A stretch of DNA of 64,000 nucleotides, taken from positions 103,995 to 167,994 of the forward strand of contig JBPBPL010000013.1 in assembly GCA_050954285.1 (NCBI GenBank), written 5' to 3'. This stretch comes from Mucilaginibacter_A sp050954285. Lineage in GTDB: Bacteria; Bacteroidota; Bacteroidia; Sphingobacteriales; Sphingobacteriaceae. The notes beneath the pieces were generated by a model. That model saw only the letters and a program-made list of their open reading frames with translations, ran no database searches and was not told the origin of the DNA. Of this stretch, positions 17,860-25,802 are shown piece by piece. Numbering within the stretch: position 1 is the stretch's first letter; each line of letters begins with the position of its first letter. The position numbers and the translations under genes were made by a program.

Positions 17860-17897
17860 TGTTCGGAAACGAACATCAGTTGTTCGGCAGCGGACGG
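17860..17897. promoter_or_regulatory. Tandem regulator-site pair 5 (putative UAS)
   Basis: TGTTCGGAAACGAACA (17860-17875, a perfect 6-bp palindrome around 4 nt) and TGTTCGGCAGCGGACG (17881-17896), spaced 21 bp. Assigned to the plus-strand permease gene at 18038. Confidence 0.6.
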
Positions 17898-17953
17898 TGT
17901 TCAATATTATAAATTTATAACGTTCTTTTTAATAGTTAGTTATAAAATTGGTC

Positions 17954-17962
17954 TATGGTATG
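17954..17962 (+). promoter_or_regulatory. Putative -24-like GGYAT box
   Basis: TATGGTATG, with the GG about 60 bp downstream of the regulator-site pair and about 80 bp before the permease start codon. No canonical -12 box follows. Confidence 0.35.
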
Positions 17963-18037
17963 TTTATGTCAGCCTGTTTGCAATCAGCTTAGGGCAAACC
18001 TAATCTAACTGATTACAAAAGCTAAAAAGTTAAACTC

Positions 18038-20422
18038 ATGCTCAAAAATTACTTTAAAATTGCTTGGCGCAACTTGATCAAAAACAAAGTTTATTCGGCT
18101 ATTAATATCGTTGGTTTAGCCGTTGGAATGGCGGTTGCCTTGCTTATTGCGCTTTGGGTTTATGATGAAGTTTCGTTTAATCAATCGTTCAAAAATTATG
18201 ATCGTATTGCTTTAGTGATGCAAAATAAGCAAAGCAATTCGGGCATCGAAACCTGGCCTTTAACGCCGTACCCGGTAGCGGATGTGCTTCGTACCGAATA
18301 CGGCAATAGTTTTAAGCAGGTTGTTTTGGCATCGGCAACCTGGCCGCATCTGTTAAATACCAGCACAAAAAAACTAATGCCAACCGGAACTTTTTTTGAG
18401 CCTGGTGTAACTGATATGCTGGGATTGAAAATGCTGGCCGGTTCTACAAACGGCTTACAAGATCAAAATTCCATTTTGCTGTCAGAGCAAGTTGCACTAT
18501 CCTTATTTGGAAAAACAGACCCGGTTGGCCAGATTATCAAAATGGATAATAAAATACCTGTCACAGTAGCCGGCGTTTACCAAAATTTACCGCTTAATTC
18601 TGCTTTTGCTGAGGTACAGTTTATGGCGCCCTGGAAGCTTTATTTTAACACTACGGATTGGATTAGAACGGCGCAAGACCCCTGGCGGCCCAATGCTTTT
18701 TTTACCTATGTAGAAATGGCATAACATGCTGATTTAGATCAGGTTTCAATCCAAATTAAGGATGTGCGCCTTAAACACGTCAACAAAAATTTGGCAAAAC
18801 AAAACCCCCAGCTTTTTCTCCAACCAATGCACAAATGGCATTTGCAGGACGAATTTAAAAATGGCACAAACACGGAAGGCCGCATCCAGTACGTTTGGTT
18901 GTTTGGATTGATTGGGGTGTCCGTGCTGTTTTTAGCCTGCATTAATTTTATGAATTTAAGTACGGCCCGAAGCGAAAAACGCGCAAAAGAAGTAGGTATC
19001 CGTAAAACAGTGGGTTCTTCCCGGCAGCAATTAACCAATCAGTTTTTTGCCGAATCTTTACTTTTTGTGGTAATTGCTTTTCTGATCAACTTAATTTTAG
19101 TGCAGTTGTCACTTCCTTTTTTCAATCAGGTTGCAGGGAAGGAAACGCATATTTTGTGGACGAATCCGTTTTTTTGGTTATTGAGCCTGGTTTTTTGTTT
19201 ACTCACAGGTTTAATCGCTGGTTTGTACCCGGCATTATATCTTTCCTCATTCGATCCGATTAAAGTATTGAAAGGAACGTTTCGTGTTGGCCGTTTTGCA
19301 GCTACGCCGCGCAAAGTGCTGGTGGTAATTCAGTTTACAGTTTCTATTGTATTGATCATTGGTACGCTGGTGGTTTTCCGGCAGATACAATTCGCCAAAA
19401 ATCGTCCTGTTGGTTATAACCGTAATGGTTTAGTGATGATCAGCACGCCTTCGTCCGAAATGCATAACCATTTTGATGCGATAAAAACAGCATTGAAAAA
19501 TGAAGGTGCGATTGAAGAAATGACAGAATCTGAAGGCCTGGTTACCAATATTAGCTCTACCAATACAGGTTTTGATTGGAAAGGCAAAGACCCTGCCTTG
19601 CCAACCGAATTTCCAAAAACCGATGTTTCCTATAATTACGGTAAAACTGTTGGTTTACAGTTTATCGCCGGCCGGGATTTTTCAAAAGATTTTCCAAGTG
19701 ATTCATCTGCGGTGGTGATTAACGAAGCGGCCGCAAAATTGATGAATTTAAAACAACCGGTTGGCGAAACAATTACCTGGGATGGTCATCCGATCCAGAT
19801 TATTGGCGTGGTAAAAGATATGGTAATGGAATCGCCTTATGCACCGGTGAGACCATCGGTTTTTAACTTGCTGGGTGAACCCGGTAGCGTAATTATTGCC
19901 AGAATCAACCCGAAACGAAGTGCCAATGAAGCTTTGCAACAAATAGAAAAAGTTTATAAAACCTACAATCCGGAGCAGCCGTTCAATTACAAATTTGCCG
20001 ATGAAGATTACAACCGTAAGTTTGGCGACGAAGAACGAATTGGTAAACTGGCCGGTGGTTTTGCGGCGTTGGCTATATTTATCAGCTGTTTGGGTTTGTT
20101 TGGCATGGCTTCCTTTATGGCCGAACAAAGGAGTAAAGAAATCGGTGTGAGGAAGGTACTTGGCGCATCTGTATTTAACCTGTGGCAGTTGCTATCAAAA
20201 GATTTTGTGCTGCTGGTACTGCTTTCCATAATCATCGCAACGCCTATTGCCTGGTTTTTTCTACATAACTGGCTGCAAAATTATGCTTATCACTCGTCAA
20301 TATCGGTTTGGATTTTTGCTGTAGCCGGTTTTGGGTCGATTACTATTACCATTTTAACCGTCAGTTTTCAAGCGATAAAAGCAGCATTAACTAATCCGGT
20401 AAAAAGTTTGAGGAGCGAATGA
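18038..20422 (+). pseudogene. MacB/FtsX-type permease 3, interrupted by an in-frame stop
   Basis: The frame encodes a third long permease (about 794 codons) but carries a single in-frame TAA at 18722-18724. Before the stop are the N-terminal helix and the periplasmic core (MLKNYFKIAWRNLIKNKV). After it the same frame continues as HADLDQVSIQIKDVRLKHVN without loss, through both FtsX blocks (KEVGIRKTVGS and KEIGVRKVLGA) to NPVKSLRSE. A restart would be possible only at internal codons such as 18764 and would lack the first helix. This looks like a recent point mutation; a sequencing error or readthrough cannot be excluded. It diverges from the adaptor gene and has its own regulator-site pair. 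Confidence 0.8.
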
Positions 20423-20554
20423 GAAGGTAAACTTGCAGCAGCAATAAACTTTCAGCCTGATATTATTAACCTTAAAACAGATTACAGCTTAGCAAGAAGC
20501 TAACTACAAACAGCCGAAAGCTAATTGCTATTACCTATACTTGCTTTAAAATAA

Positions 20555-20568
20555 CTACTTCTTTTATG
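20555..20568 (+). repeat. Dispersed element containing a start codon (TTC type)
   Basis: CTACTTCTTTTATG, whose last three bases are the ATG of the response-regulator gene. The first base deviates from the consensus. The tail is CCTTAAAC. Confidence 0.6.
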
Positions 20569-21924
20569 ACCCTTAAACAAGCCTCCGTTTTAGTAATTGA
20601 TGACGATACCGACGTGCTAACAGCTGTTCGGTTATTATTAAAAACGGAAGTAAAAGAAGTAGTGACAGAGAAAAATCCTGAAAATTTACGTGCAATATTA
20701 TCGCGCCAAAATTTTGATTTGATTTTGCTCGATATGAACTTTAACAGCTCCATTAATACGGGCAATGAAGGTTTGTTTTGGCTAAATAAAACGCGGGAAT
20801 TTAAGTCGGATGCCGCCGTAATCATGATTACGGCTTATGGTCATATTGATTTGGCTGTCAGGTGCTTAAAAGAAGGAGCTGCTGATTTTGTGGTGAAGCC
20901 CTGGCACAATGAAGTATTAATTAACGTGCTAAAAGAAGCATTGGCCAAACGGGCAAAAAACAAATCGCCGCAAACTGTTTCTTCAACAAAAAATTCCATC
21001 ATCGGCAGTGAACTCATTGGCGAATCTGCTGTTATGGAGGATATTTTTTATAAAATTGAAAAAATTGCTCCAACAGATGCCAATATTTTAATTTTGGGTG
21101 AGAACGGAACTGGTAAAGATTTGATTGCTAAAGCTATACATCAGCAATCCCTTCGTGCAGCAAAACCTTATGTAAAGGTAGATGTGGGTGCATTATCAGA
21201 AAATTTGTTTGAAAGTGAACTTTTTGGTCATAAAAAAGGTGCCTTTACGGATGCCCGCGAAGACCGTTCAGGACGGTTTGAAGCCGCTAATACCGGTACA
21301 TTGTTTTTGGATGAGATTGGCAACATTGCCTTGCACCAGCAGGCTAAACTGTTGAGTGTGCTGCAAAACCGGCAGGTAACGCGCTTAGGCAGCAATCAGC
21401 CGGTTGCAGTAGATATCCGCTTGATCTGTGCCACCAATGTTCCGCTGACAGAACTTGCTAATGAGCAGCGCTTTCGCCGGGATTTAATGTATCGCATTAA
21501 TACTGTGGAAATTACGGTTCCTCCGCTGCGCAAACGAGGAAATGATATTTTGTTGCTGGCGAAATATTTCGGTAAAATTTATAGCAAAAAATACCTCAAA
21601 CCAGAGCCAGAATTTGATGCAAAAGCTACCGAAAAACTGTTGCAATACGCCTTCCCAGGTAATGTCCGCGAGTTGCAATATACAATGGAAAGGGCAATCA
21701 TAATGGCAGATGACCACGTACTTCAACCCAAAGACCTCATTTTTTCGCCCATAGAACAAGCACCGGAAATGAGCGAACCCGATGAACTACGCCTGAGTTC
21801 CATCGAAAAAAATACCATTTTACGGGTAATTGAAAAAAATAGCGGTAACATTACCAAAGCCGCCAAAGAACTTGGCATTACGCGCACAGCTTTATATCGC
21901 CGGCTAAGCAAGTATGATATTTAA
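20566..21924 (+). CDS. NtrC-family sigma-54-dependent response regulator
   Basis: A 452-residue protein with three domains. The receiver domain (about 7-125) has the acidic DDD patch at 12-14, phospho-acceptor Asp56 in LILLDMNF, and a conserved Lys in VVKPW. The AAA+ domain (about 145-385) has Walker A GENGTGKD, Walker B TLFLDEIG, and GAFTDA in place of GAFTGA. A Fis-type helix-turn-helix lies at the C-terminus (NITKAAKELGITRTALYRRL). This class activates sigma-54 promoters from enhancer sites, and the five tandem palindrome pairs in the locus are its likely targets. No histidine kinase gene is adjacent, which is unusual for this arrangement. No such pair lies upstream of the gene itself. Confidence 0.93.
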   Translation: MTLKQASVLVIDDDTDVLTAVRLLLKTEVKEVVTEKNPENLRAILSRQNFDLILLDMNFNSSINTGNEGLFWLNKTREFKSDAAVIMITAYGHIDLAVRCLKEGAADFVVKPWHNEVLINVLKEALAKRAKNKSPQTVSSTKNSIIGSELIGESAVMEDIFYKIEKIAPTDANILILGENGTGKDLIAKAIHQQSLRAAKPYVKVDVGALSENLFESELFGHKKGAFTDAREDRSGRFEAANTGTLFLDEIGNIALHQQAKLLSVLQNRQVTRLGSNQPVAVDIRLICATNVPLTELANEQRFRRDLMYRINTVEITVPPLRKRGNDILLLAKYFGKIYSKKYLKPEPEFDAKATEKLLQYAFPGNVRELQYTMERAIIMADDHVLQPKDLIFSPIEQAPEMSEPDELRLSSIEKNTILRVIEKNSGNITKAAKELGITRTALYRRLSKYDI

Positions 21925-21984
21925 AGTTTAGGTTTTGAGGTGAGAGATACATTCCAGCAAAGTTCCTCTTGTTAAATTTAGGTT

Positions 21985-21998
21985 GATAAAAGAAGCAT
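21985..21998 (-). repeat. Dispersed element between convergent genes (TTC type)
   Basis: GATAAAAGAAGCAT on the plus strand. On the minus strand the head is followed by the tail CCTAAATTTAA. Confidence 0.75.
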
Positions 21999-22036
21999 CA
22001 TCATATTCAAAGCTAATTTCTGAATCTATAAACCAC

Positions 22037-22067
22037 AAAAAAAGGCGCAGTTCCCTGCACCTTTTTT
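22037..22067. terminator. Bidirectional terminator
   Basis: Stem with GGCGCAG against CTGCACC (one mismatch), flanked by A7 and T6. It lies between the converging regulator and catalase genes. Confidence 0.75.
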
Positions 22068-22087
22068 ACAAACGAAACCTATTGAAA

Positions 22088-22990
22088 CTAAATATTAATA
22101 CCCATTTTTTTAGCAATATCACCAAACATTTCCGGGTCAATACCATCAGCTCCGGGAGCACTTAATTGCGGCTCTTCATCCAGATCTGGTGGGGTAAATC
22201 CTTCCGGGGCACCAAAAACTACTTCAAGTTCTTGACCATCTTCAGGGTGCGGTCCGTTCCAGATTAAACCTGCCTGCTGAAAATCATTCTGACTATAAGT
22301 GTAAAGCTTCAGGTGCGAATTTTGGGATTCCCATTTGTGTGTTTCCGGGAAAGCTTTATTACTTAATTCTGGCGTTGGTACCAGTTTAGTCACGGCTACA
22401 CCGGTTAAATGTTCTAAAGCACGGGCATAAGCAACTACATGCAAGCCACCTCTTACTAATAAATAAGCAATCATTTCTCTGGCGCAAGGATCAGTCACCA
22501 TAGAATATACTTTCATTTTGTTAGCACGAGCACCACATTCTAAAAAGAAGTTATGCAGTAAATCAAGCTTCAAATTACCACTGTTAAACACGTTCTGGCC
22601 AGTCCAGAAGTTTCCCATAGAATCTACCGGCATCGAGGTTTGTGCGGTGGAAAAGAAATGGTAGGTATTGCGTGCATCTACAACTTCTTTTAGCGGACCT
22701 GGTTTTGGATCGTGCCCGCGTTGGGTAGAACCGGTTAATAACAGATTGATAGCATATGAAACTGCTTCAATGTGGCTATATTCCTCACCTGCAATACTGG
22801 CAATCACATCATAATAAGGTCTCAGCCGTTTTCTTCCTCTAAAGTTAAAAGATTGAAACGTGTAATTCATCAGTGTTGACATTTCTCCAAATTTTCCGCC
22901 CAATAATTCTTGAACAGCAGCTGCATCATTTGGTGATGGATTATTTGGAATTGGTAGTTCTACAGCGATCTTGTCAGCTTTTAAAATCAT
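22088..22990 (-). CDS. Manganese catalase
   Basis: A 300-residue cytoplasmic non-haem catalase that disproportionates hydrogen peroxide at a di-manganese centre. All five expected metal ligands can be placed in the ferritin-like bundle: Glu36 (FGEMS), Glu70 and His73 (EEYSHIE), Glu151 (FFLECGAR) and His184 (GGLHVVAY). The C-terminal third is the acidic, Pro-rich tail typical of the family. It is a single gene with its own upstream region, converging on the regulator gene. It fits a general stress theme with the YsnF genes, but no shared control is visible. Confidence 0.95.
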   Translation of the reverse strand: MILKADKIAVELPIPNNPSPNDAAAVQELLGGKFGEMSTLMNYTFQSFNFRGRKRLRPYYDVIASIAGEEYSHIEAVSYAINLLLTGSTQRGHDPKPGPLKEVVDARNTYHFFSTAQTSMPVDSMGNFWTGQNVFNSGNLKLDLLHNFFLECGARANKMKVYSMVTDPCAREMIAYLLVRGGLHVVAYARALEHLTGVAVTKLVPTPELSNKAFPETHKWESQNSHLKLYTYSQNDFQQAGLIWNGPHPEDGQELEVVFGAPEGFTPPDLDEEPQLSAPGADGIDPEMFGDIAKKMGINI

Positions 22991-23071
22991 AACAATTTTT
23001 ATTTTGAGTTAATTGATTTAACTACAACCTGCTGCTATAATTAAAGTTTTGGTAAATGCTGATTATATATC

Positions 23072-23087
23072 GATAAAAACAGCATTA
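23072..23087 (-). repeat. Dispersed element overlapping proC stop (TGT type)
   Basis: On the minus strand TTAATGCTGTTTTTATC. The TAA stop codon of proC forms the start of the element. Confidence 0.75.
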
Positions 23088-23897
23088 ACTTTCTTTGTAT
23101 AATTCGCCCGCTTTGATGGCCGAAGTTTTAATCCCTTTAATCATTGCCGAACTGAAACCGTTGTGCTCCATTTCGTTCAAACCGGCTATGGTACAGCCTT
23201 TTGGAGATGTTACTTTATCAATTTCCTGTTCGGGGTGAGAGGCCAGTTGCAGTAACAAATCAGCCGCACCTTTAGCCGTCTGAGCTGCCATTTTTAAGGC
23301 ATCGTGCGCATGGAAACCAATTTCCGTTCCACCTTGTGAAGCTGCCCGAATAGAACGCAAAAAGAAGGCGATGCCGCAAGCACATAAAGCAGTAGCCGAA
23401 GTCATCAGTTCTTCATTGATTTCGATGCTCACGCCAACTGTGTCAAACATGGATTTCACCAGGTTCAGGTTTTCTGCAGAAGCATTATCTGTAGCGATAC
23501 AGGTCATAGACTGGCCAATGGCAATCGCCGTGTTGGGCATTGCGCGCACCACTTGTACATCAGCTTCCAACTGCTTGCGGATATCGGCACAACTCACACC
23601 GGAAATTACTGAAATAAAAAGTTGTTTTTCAATGTTGATACTTGGTTTGATTTCTTCCAGCAACTTGTTCAGCTGTTGTGGCAGTACAGCGATAATCACG
23701 ATATCTGCTTCTTTTACCACCTTAAAATTATGGTTAGAAGTTTGAAAACCTGCATCTGCCTGCGGTTGCAAAGCGGATAAGTTTCGGCGGGTTAACGTAA
23801 TTTGTTTCGGTACAGATATCTGTGCTTTTACCAACCCTTTGGCAAGGGATAAGCCAATATTACCGCTACCTAATATGGTAATTTTTTTATCAATCAT
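23085..23897 (-). CDS. proC: Pyrroline-5-carboxylate reductase
   Basis: A 270-residue NAD(P)H-dependent enzyme for the last step of proline synthesis. The N-terminal Rossmann fold has the ILGSGNIGLSLAKGL nucleotide motif. The conserved VRAMPNTAIAIGQ segment sits near the middle. The C-terminal helical dimer domain carries SPKGCTIAGLNEMEHNGF, matching the family signature. Its length is normal. It precedes nothing but the Mn-catalase gene on this strand and lies 74 bp downstream of argB. The proC-argB pairing is common in arginine/proline clusters of this group. Confidence 0.95.
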   Translation of the reverse strand: MIDKKITILGSGNIGLSLAKGLVKAQISVPKQITLTRRNLSALQPQADAGFQTSNHNFKVVKEADIVIIAVLPQQLNKLLEEIKPSINIEKQLFISVISGVSCADIRKQLEADVQVVRAMPNTAIAIGQSMTCIATDNASAENLNLVKSMFDTVGVSIEINEELMTSATALCACGIAFFLRSIRAASQGGTEIGFHAHDALKMAAQTAKGAADLLLQLASHPEQEIDKVTSPKGCTIAGLNEMEHNGFSSAMIKGIKTSAIKAGELYKES

Positions 23898-23971
23898 TTG
23901 TTGAGTTGTAATTTATATAACATTGAATTTTAGCCGAATAAAAAATATTTAAGTATTAGTTAAGCTAAAAT

Positions 23972-24760
23972 TTATTTTTTTAAAAGAGTTCCAAATTTCG
24001 TTTTTTTACCAAGTAAATGCAGTTCATCTGCATGGCCGATAATCACTTCTTTTACGCCACTTTTTATTGCATCAAAAGCATTGTCTAATTTGGGAAGCAT
24101 ACCTTCGGAAACAATTTTTTCCATTTTTAATTTTTCGTAACGCTCCGGGTCAATTTCACTGATCAACGAATCTTCATCATCAATATCCTGCAAAACACCT
24201 TTCTTTTCAAAGCAGTAAATCAGCGTAGTTTCATAAATTTTGGCCAAAGCAACGGCCAGGGCAGCTGCAATAGTATCAGCATTGGTATTGAGTAATTGTC
24301 CGGCGCCATCATGTGTCAGTGCACAAAAAACAGGTGTAAAACCGGCATCCAACAGCTTACTGATGCTTTCTGCCTGAATAGAATGTTTGTCCAGATCACC
24401 CACAAAACCATAATCAATCGTTTTAACCGGGCGTTTTTTGGCCTTGATAAAATTGCCATCGGCACCAGTTAAACCAATCGCATTGCTGTGATAACGCTGC
24501 AATTGCGCCACCATGTTTTTGTTGATTAGCCCGGCATAAACCATCGTTACCACACGTAGCGTTTCAATATCGGTAATACGGCGCCCATCCACCATTTTGG
24601 CTTCAATGCCGAGAGAAGAGGAAATTTGCGTAGCTACTTTTCCGCCGCCGTGCACCAGCACTTTCAGTGCATCCAATGCAGCAAAATCTTTTAGAAATTG
24701 GTGCAGGTTGGCAGAGTTATCTATTACGTTTCCGCCTATTTTGATTACGTAGAGCTTCAT
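23972..24760 (-). CDS. argB: Acetylglutamate kinase
   Basis: A 262-residue amino-acid kinase that phosphorylates N-acetylglutamate, the second step of arginine synthesis. Motifs seen are the N-terminal KIGGNVID loop, HGGGKVATQISSSLG (substrate and ATP loop), LTGADGNFIKAKK, NTNADTIAAALA, and MLPKLDNAFDAI near the C-terminus. I set the start at 24760, giving the usual MKLYVIKIGGN; the frame is open to 24889 but the extra residues are not family-like. The ATG overlaps a copy of the dispersed element. argB and proC probably form one transcript. Confidence 0.93.
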   Translation of the reverse strand: MKLYVIKIGGNVIDNSANLHQFLKDFAALDALKVLVHGGGKVATQISSSLGIEAKMVDGRRITDIETLRVVTMVYAGLINKNMVAQLQRYHSNAIGLTGADGNFIKAKKRPVKTIDYGFVGDLDKHSIQAESISKLLDAGFTPVFCALTHDGAGQLLNTNADTIAAALAVALAKIYETTLIYCFEKKGVLQDIDDEDSLISEIDPERYEKLKMEKIVSEGMLPKLDNAFDAIKSGVKEVIIGHADELHLLGKKTKFGTLLKK

Positions 24761-24772
24761 GCTTTTTTTATC
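24759..24772 (+). repeat. Degenerate dispersed element at argB start
   Basis: ATGCTTTTTTTATC with tail CTAAATTATTTG. Its first two bases belong to the complement of the argB ATG. One base of the head (TTT) fits neither main version. Confidence 0.5.
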
Positions 24773-24852
24773 AGCTAAATTATTTGCTGCCAAAATAAGA
24801 ATTTGTTTGCTGCCGAAACCGTGTTTTTGGCGTGTAAATCCGCATTTTGAGG

Positions 24853-24866
24853 ATGCTGTTTTTATC
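24853..24866 (+). repeat. Dispersed element (TGT type)
   Basis: ATGCTGTTTTTATC with tail CCAAAATTCC, about 93 bp upstream of argB. Confidence 0.75.
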
Positions 24867-24947
24867 GGCCAAAATTCCTCCGAAACCAATTTTATATTTT
24901 ATTGGGTTTACAACCGGAAAATCCTAAATTCGCAATCCCAAAATCAC

Positions 24948-25034
24948 GGAGAGATGTCAGAGTGGTCGAATGAGCCAGCTTGGAAAGCTGGTGTACGGGC
25001 AACTGTACCGAGGGTTCGAATCCCTCTTTCTCCG
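24948..25034 (+). tRNA. tRNA-Ser (GGA anticodon)
   Basis: An 87-nt class II tRNA. The acceptor stem is GGAGAGA with TTTCTCC and the discriminator is G. The anticodon stem CCAGC/GCTGG holds the loop TTGGAAA (anticodon GGA, serine). It has a long variable arm and the T-loop GGTTCGAATCC. The 3' CCA is not encoded. Confidence 0.95.
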
Positions 25035-25122
25035 CACAAAAGCCTCTAACCAACTTTTAAACAGTAGGTTAGGGGCTTCATTTTTATAATTTGTTTGATT
25101 TGAATCCTGTCTGCTTAAGTAC

Positions 25123-25791
25123 GTGATCCGCATATTATTAGTTGAAGACGAAGAAAAAGTTTCTTCCTTTATTAAAAAAGGGTTGGAAGAAAATCAGTAT
25201 TCGGTTGAACTGGCTTCTGATGGCGCAATTGCACTCCGGCAGGTTTTAAACAACAATTATGACCTGATAATTTTGGATGTAATGCTGCCTTATGTTAGCG
25301 GAATTGAAATTTGCCGGCAAATCCGAATAAAAACCGAACAGCTACCGATCCTGATGCTTACGGCTTTGGGTACGGTGGAAGACAAGGTAGCCGGATTTAA
25401 AGCTGGCGCAGATGATTATTTGCTTAAACCTTTTCATTTCAATGAGTTACTTGCTCGAATTGAAGCTTTACTACGAAGAAAAAAGCCGGATGATTCCTGT
25501 ATTTTGGTTTTTGAAGATCTTCAATTAAATACTTTAAATAATGAATTAATGCGTGCCGGCCAACCCATCAGCCTCACCACTAAAGAGTTTGATTTACTGG
25601 TTTTGTTCATTCGCAATAAAAACAAAATCTTGTCGCGCCCGCTGATTGCTAAAGAGGTTTGGGGAATTGATTTTGATACAGGGACCAATATGATTGATGT
25701 TTATGTGAATTATCTCCGTAAAAAACTGGAGAAAGGACATGAGCGAAAACTGATTCATACGGTAATTGGCAAAGGATATATTTTGAAATAA
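25123..25791 (+). CDS. OmpR-family response regulator
   Basis: A 222-residue two-domain regulator. The receiver domain (1-115) has acidic residues in LLVEDEEK, a phospho-acceptor Asp in LIILDVMLP (about residue 51) and the conserved Lys in LLKPFHF. The C-terminal winged helix (about 128-222) contains LTTKEFDLLVLF and VYVNYLRKKLE. The start is GTG. The kinase gene follows after 11 bp, and the metal efflux genes lie downstream on the same strand. It therefore probably senses metal stress and switches on the RND pump, as CzcR/CusR do. Confidence 0.92.
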   Translation: MIRILLVEDEEKVSSFIKKGLEENQYSVELASDGAIALRQVLNNNYDLIILDVMLPYVSGIEICRQIRIKTEQLPILMLTALGTVEDKVAGFKAGADDYLLKPFHFNELLARIEALLRRKKPDDSCILVFEDLQLNTLNNELMRAGQPISLTTKEFDLLVLFIRNKNKILSRPLIAKEVWGIDFDTGTNMIDVYVNYLRKKLEKGHERKLIHTVIGKGYILK

Positions 25792-25802
25792 TTTTCGATC
25801 GG

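Noticed and set aside
17760..17900. The four palindromes as an origin or iteron array
   Set aside because: They occur as separate pairs at several promoters of one locus, with no DnaA-box cluster or replication gene, which fits regulator sites better.
18722..18724. In-frame TAA in the third permease as selenocysteine or pyrrolysine-like recoding
   Set aside because: TAA is not used for either, and no conserved recoding structure was seen. A point mutation or a sequencing error is simpler.
24760..24889. Long N-terminal extension of argB
   Set aside because: The extra 43 residues are unlike the family, partly encoded by the dispersed element, and the internal ATG gives the normal start.
22021..25040. 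Mn-catalase, proC, argB and tRNA as a genomic island beside the tRNA gene
   Set aside because: No integrase, no repeat of the tRNA 3' end and no composition change were seen. These are ordinary chromosomal genes.
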